Position numbers and translations under genes: made by a program. Below are positions 35,381 to 45,649 of a stretch of DNA of 64,000 nucleotides, in pieces; within the stretch, counting starts at the first letter, position 1; the number at the start of each line of letters is the position of its first letter. The notes under the pieces are model-generated. The model saw only the letters and a program-made list of their open reading frames with translations, was not told the origin of the DNA and did not search any database. The stretch is from positions 365,052 to 429,051 of the forward strand of contig BMTH01000006.1 of NCBI GenBank assembly GCA_014649575.1, written 5' to 3'. Origin of the DNA: Streptomyces griseoincarnatus (lineage in GTDB: Bacteria; Actinomycetota; Actinomycetes; Streptomycetales; Streptomycetaceae).

Positions 35381-35432
35381 CCCCTTGGCACGGTTTGGCA
35401 CGGTCCACGTCAAAGTGAACCGTGCCAAGGGG
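35381..35432. promoter_or_regulatory. Nested inverted/direct repeat between clpP2 and clpX
   Basis: TTGGCACGGT occurs twice head to tail (35385-35394, 35395-35404) and its complement ACCGTGCCAA once (35419-35428). The outer copy extends to a 15-bp arm pair, CCCCTTGGCACGGTT/AACCGTGCCAAGGGG. The inner copy can pair with the same 3' arm and adds CAC/GTG, so two exclusive hairpins are possible. It is 104 bases before clpX and may terminate clpP2 transcripts, regulate clpX or bind a repressor. Confidence 0.6.
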
Positions 35433-35536
35433 GGCCCGAACGGGGGGCCAGGCAAGGTACCGTCGGACATAAGGCAGCACCAGGAGCCGCCGGACACGGA
35501 CGTCCGGTCGTCTCCCAGGCGAAGGGGAAGCACACC

Positions 35537-36823
<1,287 letters not shown>

Positions 36824-36831
36824 CCCCCTGG

Positions 36832-36880
36832 CACACGGAAAGGGCGTCCGGCGCAGTGCGCCGGACGCCCTTTCCGTGTG
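36832..36880. terminator. Bidirectional terminator hairpin behind clpX
   Basis: A 23-bp perfect stem: arms 36832-36854 and 36858-36880, beginning CACACGGAAAGGGCGTCCGG, with a three-base loop. It serves clpX and the convergent gene ending at 36892. Confidence 0.92.
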
Positions 36881-36891
36881 GTGAGGTTCTA

Positions 36892-37839
36892 CTACTTGGC
36901 GACCCGCACGTCCTTGCGCACGTCGGCGGCCATGCCCGCGGACTCGTCGAGCGAGTACGTCTTGCCGGTGGCGGTCGGCTCGACCACGGCGAGCGTGCTG
37001 TAGTCGGCCCACACGCACATGAAGGTCGTCTGCTCCTTGTTGGTGACCGGGTGCGTGGTCTCGGCCTCCTGGCACTTCATCACGGCGCCGTCCAGCCCGT
37101 CGGGTGACACCGACGTGGGCTCGCCGACCAGCTTGACCTTCTTGTCGTCGGTGTTCTTGTGCATCTGCGTGAACATCACGTCGAGGGCCTTCTCCGGGTC
37201 CTCGACCTTGCCGTAGACGCCGAAGTAGGTGATGTTCTCCGCGGTCTGCAGCTTCGCCAGGTCGGCCGGGTCCTCGGGGTCCAGCTTCGTGAGGTCGGTG
37301 GTGGAGTAGACGGCGCCCACCGAGGTGGCGTCGCTCACCCCGGCCTTCGCCAGATCCTTCTCGTCGCTGGAGCTGGCCGACTCCTCCTGCGCCGGGCCCT
37401 GACGGTCGTACGTGTCCGAGAGGACCGACGCGGGCGCGGTCAGCTTGTGCGGGCCGTCGTCCTCCAGGCCGCCGGCGCCTCCGCCGCCGCCGATCAGGAA
37501 GTAGGCGCCTACGCCGATGGCCGCGACCACCGCGACCGCGCCGACGATGATCCCGGCCTTCTTGCCGCCGCCACCGCCGGAGGCGGGGGGCTGGGGCGGC
37601 ATGCCGTACTGCGGCTGCTGGCCGTAGGGCGGCTGCTGCGGCGGGACGCCCGGGTGGCCGGGCTGCTGCGGGTAGCCGTAGCCGGGCTGGCCGGGCGGGG
37701 GCGTCTGCTGGGGGTACCCGTAGCCGGGCTGCGGCTGGGGCGGGGTCTGCGGCTGCTGGCCGTACGGTCCCGGCTGCTGGCCGTACGGGCCGGGCTGCTG
37801 GGGCTGGCCGCCGTACGGGCCCGGCTGGTTGAAGCTCAT
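36892..37839 (-). CDS. Pro/Gln/Gly/Tyr-rich single-pass membrane protein, copy 1
   Basis: A 315-residue protein of unknown function. Residues 1-90 are a low-complexity cytoplasmic tail of GPYGQQ and GYGYPQQ repeats; ~95-120 is a membrane helix (AGIIVGAVAVVAAIGVGAYF); the rest is extracytoplasmic with two cysteines (MKCQEAE and FMCVWADYST), which could form a disulfide. The arrangement resembles many Streptomyces DUF-type sensors or wall-associated proteins. ATG 37839 has GAGGGGGAACC upstream. The gene immediately upstream encodes a paralog with the same layout, 37 bases away, so the pair is an operon from a tandem duplication. Confidence 0.85.
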   Translation of the reverse strand: MSFNQPGPYGGQPQQPGPYGQQPGPYGQQPQTPPQPQPGYGYPQQTPPPGQPGYGYPQQPGHPGVPPQQPPYGQQPQYGMPPQPPASGGGGGKKAGIIVGAVAVVAAIGVGAYFLIGGGGGAGGLEDDGPHKLTAPASVLSDTYDRQGPAQEESASSSDEKDLAKAGVSDATSVGAVYSTTDLTKLDPEDPADLAKLQTAENITYFGVYGKVEDPEKALDVMFTQMHKNTDDKKVKLVGEPTSVSPDGLDGAVMKCQEAETTHPVTNKEQTTFMCVWADYSTLAVVEPTATGKTYSLDESAGMAADVRKDVRVAK

Positions 37840-37876
37840 GACTGGGTTCCCCCTCGTGTTCGCTGCTGCGGTGCCG

Positions 37877-38857
37877 TCAGACCTTGACGCGGATCTGCTC
37901 GCGGAGCTTGGTGGTGAGGTCGACCGCCGTGTCCTTGCCGACCCCCGTGCCGGCGTTGTCGCCGGGCGAGACCATGCCGACCGTGCTGCGGTCGGCCCAG
38001 GCGCAGAACCAGTCCGTCGACTCCTTCTTGGTGAGCGCGTTGGTGCTCTTCGTCGACTGGCACTTGGCCACGGTACCGGCGATCTCGACCTCCTCGGGCT
38101 CGCCGACGAGCTCCGCGTTCTCCATGCCCCCGGTGTTCTGCTCCGAGCTCTTCTCCACCTGCTCCTGGATGTTGGCGAAGAACTTGTCCAGCGTCTTCTG
38201 CGGGTCGGCGATCTCGCCGTAACCGCCCACCATGGTGATGCCCTTGGCGGTCAGCAGTTCCGACTGGTCGGGGAAGTCGTCCGCGGTGCTGGGGTCGGCC
38301 GGGTCGTAGTCCCCGAAGTCGGCGGTGGACCACCGGCCGAGGATGGCGGTGCCGTTCTCGACCCCGCTCTTCTCCATGTCCTTCGCGGTCTCCGAGCCGC
38401 TCTCCTCCGAGCCGTCGCCGAACCGCTGGTACTCGCCCAGCACGGTCTTCGGCACGGTCAGCTTGTGCGGGCCGTCGTCCGTCAGGCCGGCCGCGGTGCT
38501 GCCGCCGTCGCCGCCCAAGAGGAGGTACGCGCCGACGCCGATGGCCGTGACGACCGCGACGGCGCCGACGACGATCGCGGCCACCTTGCCGCCGCCACCG
38601 CCGCCGGAGGCCGGGGGCTGCGGCGGCACGCCGTACTGGGGCTGTCCGTACGGGGGCTGCTGTCCGTACTGCGGCTGCCCGTACGGGGGCTGCTGCTGCG
38701 GGTAGCCGTAGCCGGGCTGGGCCGGCGGGGGCGCCTGCTGGGGGTAGCCGTAGCCGGGCTGCGGGGTCTGCGGCTGCCCGCCGTACGGTCCCTGCTGTCC
38801 GTACGGGCCAGGCTGCTGCGGCTGCCCGCCGTACGGCCCCGGCTGGTGGTGACTCAT
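37877..38857 (-). CDS. Pro/Gln/Gly/Tyr-rich single-pass membrane protein, copy 2
   Basis: A 326-residue paralog of the gene at 36892. The tail begins SHHQPGPYGGQPQQPGPYGQ, the membrane helix is VAAIVVGAVAVVTAIGVGAY, and the outer domain keeps the shared elements DDGPHKLT, GVYGK-like GGYGEIADPQKTLD, AKCQSTKST and FCAWADRSTV. ATG 38857 was chosen because GAGGGGAACC is located correctly and the start matches the paralog; the frame extends 13 codons further. It is the first gene of the two-gene unit. The function is unknown; conserved cysteines and the WAD motif suggest a common fold. Confidence 0.85.
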   Translation of the reverse strand: MSHHQPGPYGGQPQQPGPYGQQGPYGGQPQTPQPGYGYPQQAPPPAQPGYGYPQQQPPYGQPQYGQQPPYGQPQYGVPPQPPASGGGGGGKVAAIVVGAVAVVTAIGVGAYLLLGGDGGSTAAGLTDDGPHKLTVPKTVLGEYQRFGDGSEESGSETAKDMEKSGVENGTAILGRWSTADFGDYDPADPSTADDFPDQSELLTAKGITMVGGYGEIADPQKTLDKFFANIQEQVEKSSEQNTGGMENAELVGEPEEVEIAGTVAKCQSTKSTNALTKKESTDWFCAWADRSTVGMVSPGDNAGTGVGKDTAVDLTTKLREQIRVKV

Positions 38858-38947
38858 GACTCGGTTCCCCTCGAGACGCTCAACTTCTGCTGACATCCTG
38901 GCTCAGAGTCGACGACTCCAGACCGGTGGGGGTCGCACCGTTACAAA

Positions 38948-38961
38948 CGAAACGCGTTTCG
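38948..38961. promoter_or_regulatory. Palindrome CGAAACGCGTTTCG at the valS promoter
   Basis: A perfect 14-bp palindrome that ends 20 bases before the valS -10 box and overlaps its -35 position. It looks like an operator of LacI or related type. It could also act on the divergent membrane-protein pair, whose start is 91 bases away. Confidence 0.5.
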
Positions 38962-38981
38962 GGACACCGCCGTGACGCCTC

Positions 38982-38987
38982 TAAACT
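38982..38987 (+). promoter_or_regulatory. -10 box of valS, leaderless arrangement
   Basis: TAAACT ends six bases before the GTG at 38994. There is no ribosome binding site in front of the gene. Confidence 0.5.
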
Positions 38988-38993
38988 GGGCGC

Positions 38994-41618
38994 GTGACCG
39001 ACAACGCTCAGCAGCAGCCACCAGCGCCCACGACCGAACTGCCGACCCAGTACGCGCCGGCCGACGTAGAGGGGCCGCTGTACGAGCGCTGGGTGGAGCG
39101 GGGTTACTTCGAGGCGGACGCGAAGAGCGACAAGCCTCCGTACACCATCGTCATCCCCCCGCCGAACGTCACCGGCAGCCTCCACCTGGGCCATGCCTTC
39201 GAGCACACGCTGATCGACGCCCTGACCCGCCGCAAGCGCATGCAGGGGTACGAGACGCTGTGGCAGCCCGGCATGGACCACGCCGGCATCGCCACGCAGA
39301 ACGTGGTCGAGCGGGAGCTCGCCAAGGAGGGCAAGTCCCGCCACGACCTGGGACGCGAGGCGTTCGTCGAGCGCGTCTGGAAGTGGAAGGCGGAGTCCGG
39401 CGGCCAGATCGGCGGCCAGATGCGCCGCCTCGGCGACGGCGTCGCCTGGACGCGTGAGCGCTTCACCATGGACGAGGGCCTGTCCAAGGCCGTCCAGACG
39501 ATCTTCAAGCGGCTCTACGACGACGAGCTGATCTACCGCGCCGAGCGCATCATCAACTGGTGCCCGCGCTGTCTGACCGCGATCTCCGACATCGAGGTCA
39601 ACTACCAGGACGACGACGGCGAGCTCGTCTCCATGAAGTACGGAGACGGTGACGAGACCATCGTCGTCGCCACGACCCGCGCGGAGACGATGCTCGGCGA
39701 CACCGCCGTCGCCGTCCACCCCGGGGACGAGCGCTACAAGCACCTCATCGGCAAGCTCGTCAAGCTGCCGCTGACCGACCGCTCCATCCCGGTCGTCGCC
39801 GACGAGCACGTCGACCCCGAGTTCGGCACCGGCGCCGTCAAGGTGACCCCGGCCCACGACCCGAACGACTTCGAGATCGGCCAGCGCCACGACCTGCCGT
39901 CCATCGCCGTGATGGACGAGCACGCCGTCATCACCGCGCACGGCCCCTTCCAGGGCCTGGACCGCCTCGAGGCGCGCTCCGCCATCGTCGCCGCGCTGCG
40001 CGCCGAGGGCCGGATCGTCGCCGAGAAGCGCCCCTACGTCCACTCCGTCGGCCACTGCTCGCGGTGCGGCACCACCATCGAGCCGCGGCTGTCCATGCAG
40101 TGGTGGGTCAAGGTCGGCCCGCTCGCCAAGGCCGCCGGTGACGCGGTCCGCGACGGCCGCGTCACGATCCACCCGCAGGAGATGGAGAAGCGCTACTTCG
40201 ACTGGGTCGACAACCTCCACGACTGGTGCATCTCCCGGCAGTTGTGGTGGGGCCACCGCATCCCCGTCTGGTACGGGCCGGACGGCGAGGTCGTCTGCGT
40301 CGGACCCGACGAGGAGCCGCCGAGCGGTGAGGGCTGGCGCCAGGACTCCGACGTCCTCGACACCTGGTTCTCCTCCGGCCTGTGGCCGTTCTCCACGCTG
40401 GGCTGGCCCGAGCAGACCGAGTCGCTCGCGAAGTTCTACCCGAACTCCGTCCTGCTCACCGGCTACGACATCCTCTTCTTCTGGGTCGCCCGGATGATGA
40501 TGTTCGGCCTCTACGCGATGGACGGCACCCCGCCGTTCCACACCATCGCCCTGCACGGCATGGTCCGTGACCAGAACGGCAAGAAGATGTCCAAGTCCTT
40601 CGGGAACGTGGTCAACCCGCTGGACTGGATGGACAAGTACGGCTCCGACGCGCTCCGCTTCACCCTGGCGCGCGGCGCCAACCCGGGCGTCGACGTCCCG
40701 ATCGGCGAGGACTGGGTCCAGGGCTCGCGCAACTTCGCCAACAAGATCTGGAACGCCACGCGCTTCGCGCTGATGAACGGCGCCACGGTCGAGGGCCCGC
40801 TGCCGGACGCGTCGAAGATGTCGCCCACCGACCGCTGGATCCTGTCCCGGCTGAACTCCGTCGTCTCCGAGGTCGACGCGTACTACGACGACTACCAGTT
40901 CGCGAAGCTGTCGGACGCGCTGTTCCACTTCGCCTGGGACGAGGTCTTCGACTGGTACGTCGAGCTGTCCAAGACGACCTTCCAGGCCGGCGGCGAGGCG
41001 GCCGAGGTCAGCAAGCGGGTCCTCGGCGAGGTCGTCGACGTCACGCTGCGGCTGCTGCACCCGGTGGTCCCGTTCGTCACCGAGACCCTGTGGACGACGC
41101 TGACCGGCGGTGAGTCCGTCGTCATCGCCGACTGGCCGTCCGACAGCGGCTTCCGCGACGAGGCCGCCGAGCGGGAGATCGGGACGCTCCAGTCGGTGAT
41201 CACCGAGGTCCGCCGGTTCCGCGCCGACCAGGGCCTCCAGCCCGGCCAGCGGGTCCCGGCCCGGCTCGCGCTGGACGGCACCGCCCTCGCCGCGCACGAG
41301 CCGGCCATCCGCCAGCTGCTGCGCCTCCAGCCCGAGGGCGACTCCTTCACGGCGACCGCGACCCTGCCCGTCGCCGGTGTCGAGGTCGCGCTGGACCTGT
41401 CCGGCGTGATCGACGTCGCCGCCGAGCGCAAGCGGCTCGCCAAGGACCTCGCCGCCGCCGAGAAGGAGAAGGCCCAGGCGACGGCGAAGCTCGGCAACGA
41501 GGCGTTCCTGGCGAAGGCCCCGGACCACGTGGTCGACAAGATCCGCACGCGGCTCGCCAAGGCGGAGGAGGACATCGTCCGCGTCCGCACGCAGCTCGAG
41601 CGGCTGCCCCAGGCCTGA
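38994..41618 (+). CDS. valS: Valyl-tRNA synthetase
   Basis: An 874-residue class I synthetase that charges tRNA-Val and edits threonine. The HIGH motif is HLGH (~64-67) in [23 protein letters not shown] is at ~531-535, and the editing domain holds [17 protein letters not shown] at ~227-243. The C-terminal ~70 residues ([20 protein letters not shown] and on) form the tRNA-binding coiled coil. The mRNA appears leaderless, starting at GTG 38994. Neither a T-box nor an attenuator is seen. Confidence 0.97.
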   Translation: MTDNAQQQPPAPTTELPTQYAPADVEGPLYERWVERGYFEADAKSDKPPYTIVIPPPNVTGSLHLGHAFEHTLIDALTRRKRMQGYETLWQPGMDHAGIATQNVVERELAKEGKSRHDLGREAFVERVWKWKAESGGQIGGQMRRLGDGVAWTRERFTMDEGLSKAVQTIFKRLYDDELIYRAERIINWCPRCLTAISDIEVNYQDDDGELVSMKYGDGDETIVVATTRAETMLGDTAVAVHPGDERYKHLIGKLVKLPLTDRSIPVVADEHVDPEFGTGAVKVTPAHDPNDFEIGQRHDLPSIAVMDEHAVITAHGPFQGLDRLEARSAIVAALRAEGRIVAEKRPYVHSVGHCSRCGTTIEPRLSMQWWVKVGPLAKAAGDAVRDGRVTIHPQEMEKRYFDWVDNLHDWCISRQLWWGHRIPVWYGPDGEVVCVGPDEEPPSGEGWRQDSDVLDTWFSSGLWPFSTLGWPEQTESLAKFYPNSVLLTGYDILFFWVARMMMFGLYAMDGTPPFHTIALHGMVRDQNGKKMSKSFGNVVNPLDWMDKYGSDALRFTLARGANPGVDVPIGEDWVQGSRNFANKIWNATRFALMNGATVEGPLPDASKMSPTDRWILSRLNSVVSEVDAYYDDYQFAKLSDALFHFAWDEVFDWYVELSKTTFQAGGEAAEVSKRVLGEVVDVTLRLLHPVVPFVTETLWTTLTGGESVVIADWPSDSGFRDEAAEREIGTLQSVITEVRRFRADQGLQPGQRVPARLALDGTALAAHEPAIRQLLRLQPEGDSFTATATLPVAGVEVALDLSGVIDVAAERKRLAKDLAAAEKEKAQATAKLGNEAFLAKAPDHVVDKIRTRLAKAEEDIVRVRTQLERLPQA

Positions 41619-41630
41619 CCGCAGACTCGC

Positions 41631-41680
41631 GACGTGAACGGCCCCCGACCGGTACGTCCCGGCCGGGGGCCGTTCACGTC
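41631..41680 (+). terminator. Terminator hairpin behind valS
   Basis: GACGTGAACGGCCCCCG pairs perfectly with CGGGGGCCGTTCACGTC, a 17-bp stem; an inner CCGG/CCGG extends it. Confidence 0.9.
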
Positions 41681-41761
41681 GTGGTGGGGACCCCGTAACC
41701 CGGGAGAGGGAACCTGCGGAACCGCCCGCCGCAGGACCCCGCCGCCAGGAGCGCCCCGCCG

Positions 41762-42814
41762 ATGTCCTCTCCCGCGTCCCCCGCCGCCGTGCCGTCCGCC
41801 GCACAGGACACGCCGGACCGCACCCCCGGCCGGGAGCGGCGCCACGACGTCGACCTGCTGCGCGTGCTGTGCACCGCCGCCGTGGTCCTGGTGCACGCCT
41901 CCGCCGCGTTCATCGACGCGGGCCACCGCACCACCGGGATCCTCGGCGACACGGCCGGGCGGTTCGCGGTGCCGGTGTTCTTCGCCATGGCCGGCTGGGC
42001 CGCGCTGTCCGGCGCTCCCGTGGACGACGAGACCCGCCTGCTGTCCCGGCTCGGCCGGATCCTGCGCCCGATGGCCGTGTGGACCGCCCTCTACCTGCTG
42101 TGCGCGTACGTCACCGGCGCATCCGGCGCCGGCACGGGCGAGGAGGCGGCGCGGGCGCTCTTCGGCTCCGTCGAGGCGGCCTTCCACCTCTGGTACCTGT
42201 ACGCCTACGTCCCGCTGCTCCTGCTGCTCGGCGTCCTCGTGCTGGTGGTGCGGCGGCGCGCCGTGCCCCGCAGGTCCCTGGCGCTGCTCGTCGCCCTCGC
42301 GGTCGCGCCCGCGCTCGCCGGGGACGTGCGGGAGATCACCGGCTGGGCCCCGCCCGACTGGGGCTGGTCGGTGCCGCTGTCCACGGTGGTGTACGCGGTG
42401 GCGGGCGCCGCCCTGCTCGCCGCCCCGCGCCTCGGACCGAGGGCGCTGTGGGCCGCGGGCGCGGCCGTCGCCTTCGCCGCCCTCGCCGTGTACCAGCTCA
42501 CGGTGCGCCACCCCGCCGCGTACGGGGGCGTGGCCGTGGCCGCCCTGACCTTCGCGGTGATCGGCACGGTGGCCGGCGTGCGGGTGCCGGAGCGGGTGCG
42601 GCCGCTGGTGGCGCGGCTGTCGGACGCGTCGTTCGGGACGTACCTGGTGCATCTGCTGTGGGTGCGGCTGCTGGTGGCGCCGGTCGCCGGGCGGCTGCCG
42701 GACGGGCCCTGGGCGCCGGCCGCGCTGGCCGTGACCGCGCTGGCGGCGGCCGCGCTGTCCTTCGCCGTGAGCCTGCTGTGGGGGCGGCCGGGCTGGCGGA
42801 AGTGGCTCGGCTGA
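41762..42814 (+). CDS. Acyltransferase-3 family membrane protein
   Basis: A 350-residue protein with about ten membrane helices. The start of the core, RRHDVDLLRVLCTAAVVLVH, carries the conserved His of helix 1, and VPVFFAMAGWAALSG and FGTYLVHLLWVRLL are further family blocks. It likely acylates a sugar or other surface molecule; the acceptor is unknown. ATG 41762 follows CGCCAGGAGCGCCCC with AGGAG. It shares the fold with the gene at 29433-30626 but little else. The stop is 54 bases before folC, which has its own promoter. Confidence 0.85.
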   Translation: MSSPASPAAVPSAAQDTPDRTPGRERRHDVDLLRVLCTAAVVLVHASAAFIDAGHRTTGILGDTAGRFAVPVFFAMAGWAALSGAPVDDETRLLSRLGRILRPMAVWTALYLLCAYVTGASGAGTGEEAARALFGSVEAAFHLWYLYAYVPLLLLLGVLVLVVRRRAVPRRSLALLVALAVAPALAGDVREITGWAPPDWGWSVPLSTVVYAVAGAALLAAPRLGPRALWAAGAAVAFAALAVYQLTVRHPAAYGGVAVAALTFAVIGTVAGVRVPERVRPLVARLSDASFGTYLVHLLWVRLLVAPVAGRLPDGPWAPAALAVTALAAAALSFAVSLLWGRPGWRKWLG

Positions 42815-42855
42815 CGCCGCGCCGGGGTGTGCGGGGGACCACCCGCGCCGCTCCG

Positions 42856-42861
42856 TAGACT
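42856..42861 (+). promoter_or_regulatory. -10 box of folC, leaderless arrangement
   Basis: TAGACT ends seven bases before the GTG at 42869, and no ribosome binding site precedes the start. Confidence 0.45.
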
Positions 42862-42868
42862 GGGGACC

Positions 42869-44389
42869 GTGAGCGAGCGCCCAGATTCAGCAGGTCCCGA
42901 CCCGGACGACACCTTCGACGAGTTCGCGGAGCTCGTGGAGGAGGAGACCCGCCGCGACCCCGACCTGGCGGTGATCGAGGCCGGCAGCCGTACGCTGCGC
43001 ACCCAGGGCGGCCCGCCGCAGGCGGACGTCCCGGCGCGCCCCGCCGACCCCGAGGTCGACAAGGCCCTGCGCGAGGTGGAGGCGGAGCTCGCCACCCGCT
43101 GGGGCGAGACCAAGCTCGAGCCGTCGGTGGACCGCATCGCCGCCCTGATGGACGTCCTGGGCGAGCCGCAGCGCTCGTACCCCTCGATCCACATCACGGG
43201 CACCAACGGCAAGACCTCCACCGCCCGCATGATCGAGGCGCTCCTCGGCGCCTTCGACCTGCGCACCGGCCGCTACACCTCCCCGCACGTCCAGTCGGTC
43301 ACCGAGCGGATCAGCCTGGACGGGGCTCCCGTCTCCGCCGAGCGGTTCATCGAGACGTACCAGGACGTCAAGCCGTACGTGGAGATGGTCGACTCCGCGC
43401 AGGAGTACCGGCTGTCCTTCTTCGAGGTGCTGACCGGCATGGCGTACGCCGCCTTCGCCGACGCGCCCGTGGACGTGGCCGTCGTCGAGGTCGGCATGGG
43501 CGGCACCTGGGACGCGACGAACGTCATCGACGCAGGGGTCGCCGTGGTGACGCCGATCGACCTGGACCACACCGACCGGCTGGGCACCACGCCCGCCGAG
43601 ATCGCCACCGAGAAGGCCGGCATCGTCAAGCAGGACGCGACAGTGATCATGGCGCAGCAGCCGGTGGACGCGGCGCAGGTGCTGCTGAAGAAGGCCGTCG
43701 AGGTGGGCGCCACCGTGGCCCGCGAGGGCCTGGAGTTCGGCGTCCTGGACCGGCAGGTCGCCGTCGGCGGCCAGCTGATGACGCTGCGCGGGCTGGGCGG
43801 CGAGTACACCGAGGTGTACCTGCCGCTGCACGGCGCGCACCAGGCGCACAACGCGGCGGTGGCCCTCGCGGCCGTCGAGGCGTTCTTCGGCGTCGGTTCC
43901 CGGCACGCCCGGCCGCTCGACATCGACACCGTGCGCAAGGCGTTCGCCTCCGTCGCCTCGCCGGGCCGCATGGAGGTCGTCCGCAGGTCGCCGACCGTCG
44001 TCCTGGACGCCGCCCACAACCCGGCCGGCGCCCGGGCGGCGGCCGACACGATCGGGGAGGCCTTCCAGTTCAGCAACCTCATCGGCGTGGTCGGTGCGAG
44101 CGCCGACAAGAACGTGCGCGAGCTGCTGGAGGCGTTCGAGCCGGTCTTCGCCGAGGTCGTCGTCACCCAGAACTCCAGCCACCGCGCGATGGACGCCGAC
44201 GCGCTCGCCGCGATCGCCGTGGAGGTGTTCGGGGAGGAGCGCGTGCAGGTCGAGCCGCGGCTGCCGGACGCCCTGGAGGCCGCGATCACGCTGGCCGAGG
44301 AGGAGGGCGAGTTCGCGGGCGGCGGCGTCCTCGTCACCGGTTCCGTCATCACGGTCGGCGAGGCCCGGCTGCTCCTGGGGAAGGGCTGA
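42869..44389 (+). CDS. folC: Bifunctional folylpolyglutamate/dihydrofolate synthase
   Basis: A 506-residue Mur-ligase-fold enzyme adding glutamate to folates and dihydropteroate. The P-loop is ITGTNGKTSTARMIEALL (~109-126), the Mur-type middle region VVEVGMGGTWDATNVID, and LDAAHNPAGARAAADTI marks the C-terminal domain. The N-terminal ~65 residues are an acidic extension typical of Streptomyces. The start GTG 42869 is set by the -10 box. DUF4233 and ndk follow; the DUF4233 gene starts six bases after the folC stop, which indicates an operon. Confidence 0.95.
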   Translation: MSERPDSAGPDPDDTFDEFAELVEEETRRDPDLAVIEAGSRTLRTQGGPPQADVPARPADPEVDKALREVEAELATRWGETKLEPSVDRIAALMDVLGEPQRSYPSIHITGTNGKTSTARMIEALLGAFDLRTGRYTSPHVQSVTERISLDGAPVSAERFIETYQDVKPYVEMVDSAQEYRLSFFEVLTGMAYAAFADAPVDVAVVEVGMGGTWDATNVIDAGVAVVTPIDLDHTDRLGTTPAEIATEKAGIVKQDATVIMAQQPVDAAQVLLKKAVEVGATVAREGLEFGVLDRQVAVGGQLMTLRGLGGEYTEVYLPLHGAHQAHNAAVALAAVEAFFGVGSRHARPLDIDTVRKAFASVASPGRMEVVRRSPTVVLDAAHNPAGARAAADTIGEAFQFSNLIGVVGASADKNVRELLEAFEPVFAEVVVTQNSSHRAMDADALAAIAVEVFGEERVQVEPRLPDALEAAITLAEEEGEFAGGGVLVTGSVITVGEARLLLGKG

Positions 44390-44395
44390 CATCCC

Positions 44396-44746
44396 GTGCG
44401 TACGCTCTGTTCTTCGACGCTGATCGGCGAGTTCTTCGTGATCGGGTTCGCCGGTCTCGTCGCCATGAAGCAGCCCGACCTGTCCACCGGCACGGTGTGG
44501 ACGGTCTGCGGCATCGCCATGTTCCTGTCGGTCGCCCTGTGCGGGATGGTCGGCCGGCCGGGCGGGGTGGCCCTCGGCTGGGCGCTGCAGATCGCGCTCA
44601 TCGCCTCCGGCGTGTTCGTCCCGATGATGTTCTTCATGGGCGCGTTGTTCGCGGTGCTGTGGTGGGCCTCGGTGCACTTCGGGCGAAAGGTGGACGAGGC
44701 GAAGGCCCGTTTCGCCGCACAGGCGGAGCAGCCCGACACTGCGTGA
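44396..44746 (+). CDS. DUF4233 membrane protein
   Basis: A 116-residue protein with four predicted helices: STLIGEFFVIGFAGLVAM, VWTVCGIAMFLSVALCGM, VALGWALQIALIASGVFV and MMFFMGALFAVLWWASVHFG. The family DUF4233 is conserved between folC and ndk in actinobacteria, but its function is unknown. GTG 44396 is six bases after the folC stop, where the end of folC (GGGGAAGGGC) provides the ribosome binding site. Confidence 0.9.
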   Translation: MRTLCSSTLIGEFFVIGFAGLVAMKQPDLSTGTVWTVCGIAMFLSVALCGMVGRPGGVALGWALQIALIASGVFVPMMFFMGALFAVLWWASVHFGRKVDEAKARFAAQAEQPDTA

Positions 44747-44810
44747 CGGGCCGTCCGACACGCCCGGTAATCTCGGTGCCCCGCACCGTTTGACCCACAA
44801 GGAGCCCGCA

Positions 44811-45224
44811 GTGAGCCAGCGCACCCTCGTCCTCCTCAAGCCCGACGCCGTCCGTCGTGGCCTGACCGGCGAGATCATCAGCCGCATCGAGCGCAAGGCC
44901 GGCTGGAGGATCACCGCGCTGGAGCTGCGCACCCTGGACCAGGACACGCTGGAGCAGCACTACGGCGAGCACAAGGGCAAGCCCTTCTACGAGCCGCTGG
45001 TGGAGTTCATGGCGTCCGGCCCGGTCGTCGCGATGATCGTCGAGGGCGAGCGGGTCATCGAGGGCCTGCGCCGGCTGGCCGGCCCGACCGACCCGATCGC
45101 CGCCGCCCCGGGCTCCATCCGCGGTGACTACGGCGTCATCGTCCGCGAGAACCTGATCCACGCGTCCGACTCGGAGGAGTCCTCCGCGCGCGAGATCAAG
45201 ATCTTCTTCCCGGGCCGCGCCTGA
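44811..45224 (+). CDS. ndk: Nucleoside diphosphate kinase
   Basis: A 137-residue kinase that equalises the nucleoside triphosphate pools. The phosphorylated His is H117 in VRENLIHASDSEES, LLKPDAVRRGLTGEIISRIE is the N-terminal block, and RGDYG the following loop. Standard length. GTG 44811 follows AAGGAG, and a possible -10 box TAATCT (44768-44773) lies in front, so it may be transcribed both from folC and from its own promoter. Confidence 0.97.
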   Translation: MSQRTLVLLKPDAVRRGLTGEIISRIERKAGWRITALELRTLDQDTLEQHYGEHKGKPFYEPLVEFMASGPVVAMIVEGERVIEGLRRLAGPTDPIAAAPGSIRGDYGVIVRENLIHASDSEESSAREIKIFFPGRA

Positions 45225-45649
45225 GCGTCCCCCGACGCGCGCCGGTCACGGCCGTGACCGGCGCGCCTGCCCCTCCGGGCGGGCCCCGGCGGTGACCCGG
45301 TGCGGCCGCGCGGACACACGCGGGACGCGCCGCGCGAGGGCGCGCCGCCGCGAGGGAATCCGCGCATAACGATCACGTCGCGGACGCGGCCCGGGTATTT
45401 GTCGCACCTCGCATCGTCTGGGAGCTTTGCCCTCGGGTCTTTTCTGGCATATGCACGGCGTTCGGGGGAACGGATGCCCCCGTTGGCCCGTCTCCGAAGG
45501 CAGGGCGACCCGCCATCTGATGACAATGGCGAAGACCCTCGCACCGTGTGCGCGAAGGCACGTCTACCATGGACGCCATCGCGTCACCGCACCCACCTCG
45601 CCGACCTGAAAAGCCCTCAAAAGCTCGTGGGAAGGCCAGACGAATCCTG
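45225..45649. other. 425-base intergenic region ndk/mreB
   Basis: No gene is supported. It holds a hairpin behind ndk (45241-45262) and then a stretch that is less GC-rich, around 45390-45460, likely containing the mreB promoters. The leader of mreB is therefore long. Confidence 0.6.
45241..45262 (+). terminator. Hairpin behind ndk
   Basis: GCCGGTCACG pairs with CGTGACCGGC across a two-base loop; with a bulge the stem extends outward. Confidence 0.6.

Noticed and set aside
35385..35400. TGGCACG-N-GGCA string resembling a sigma-54 promoter
   Set aside because: The resemblance to TGGCACG-N4-TTGC arises from the tandem repeat TTGGCACGGT. Streptomyces has no sigma-54, and the second element does not read TTGC.
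38900..38993. Possible T-box leader for valS
   Set aside because: The promoter lies directly before the start codon, so no leader exists, and no T-box sequence is visible.
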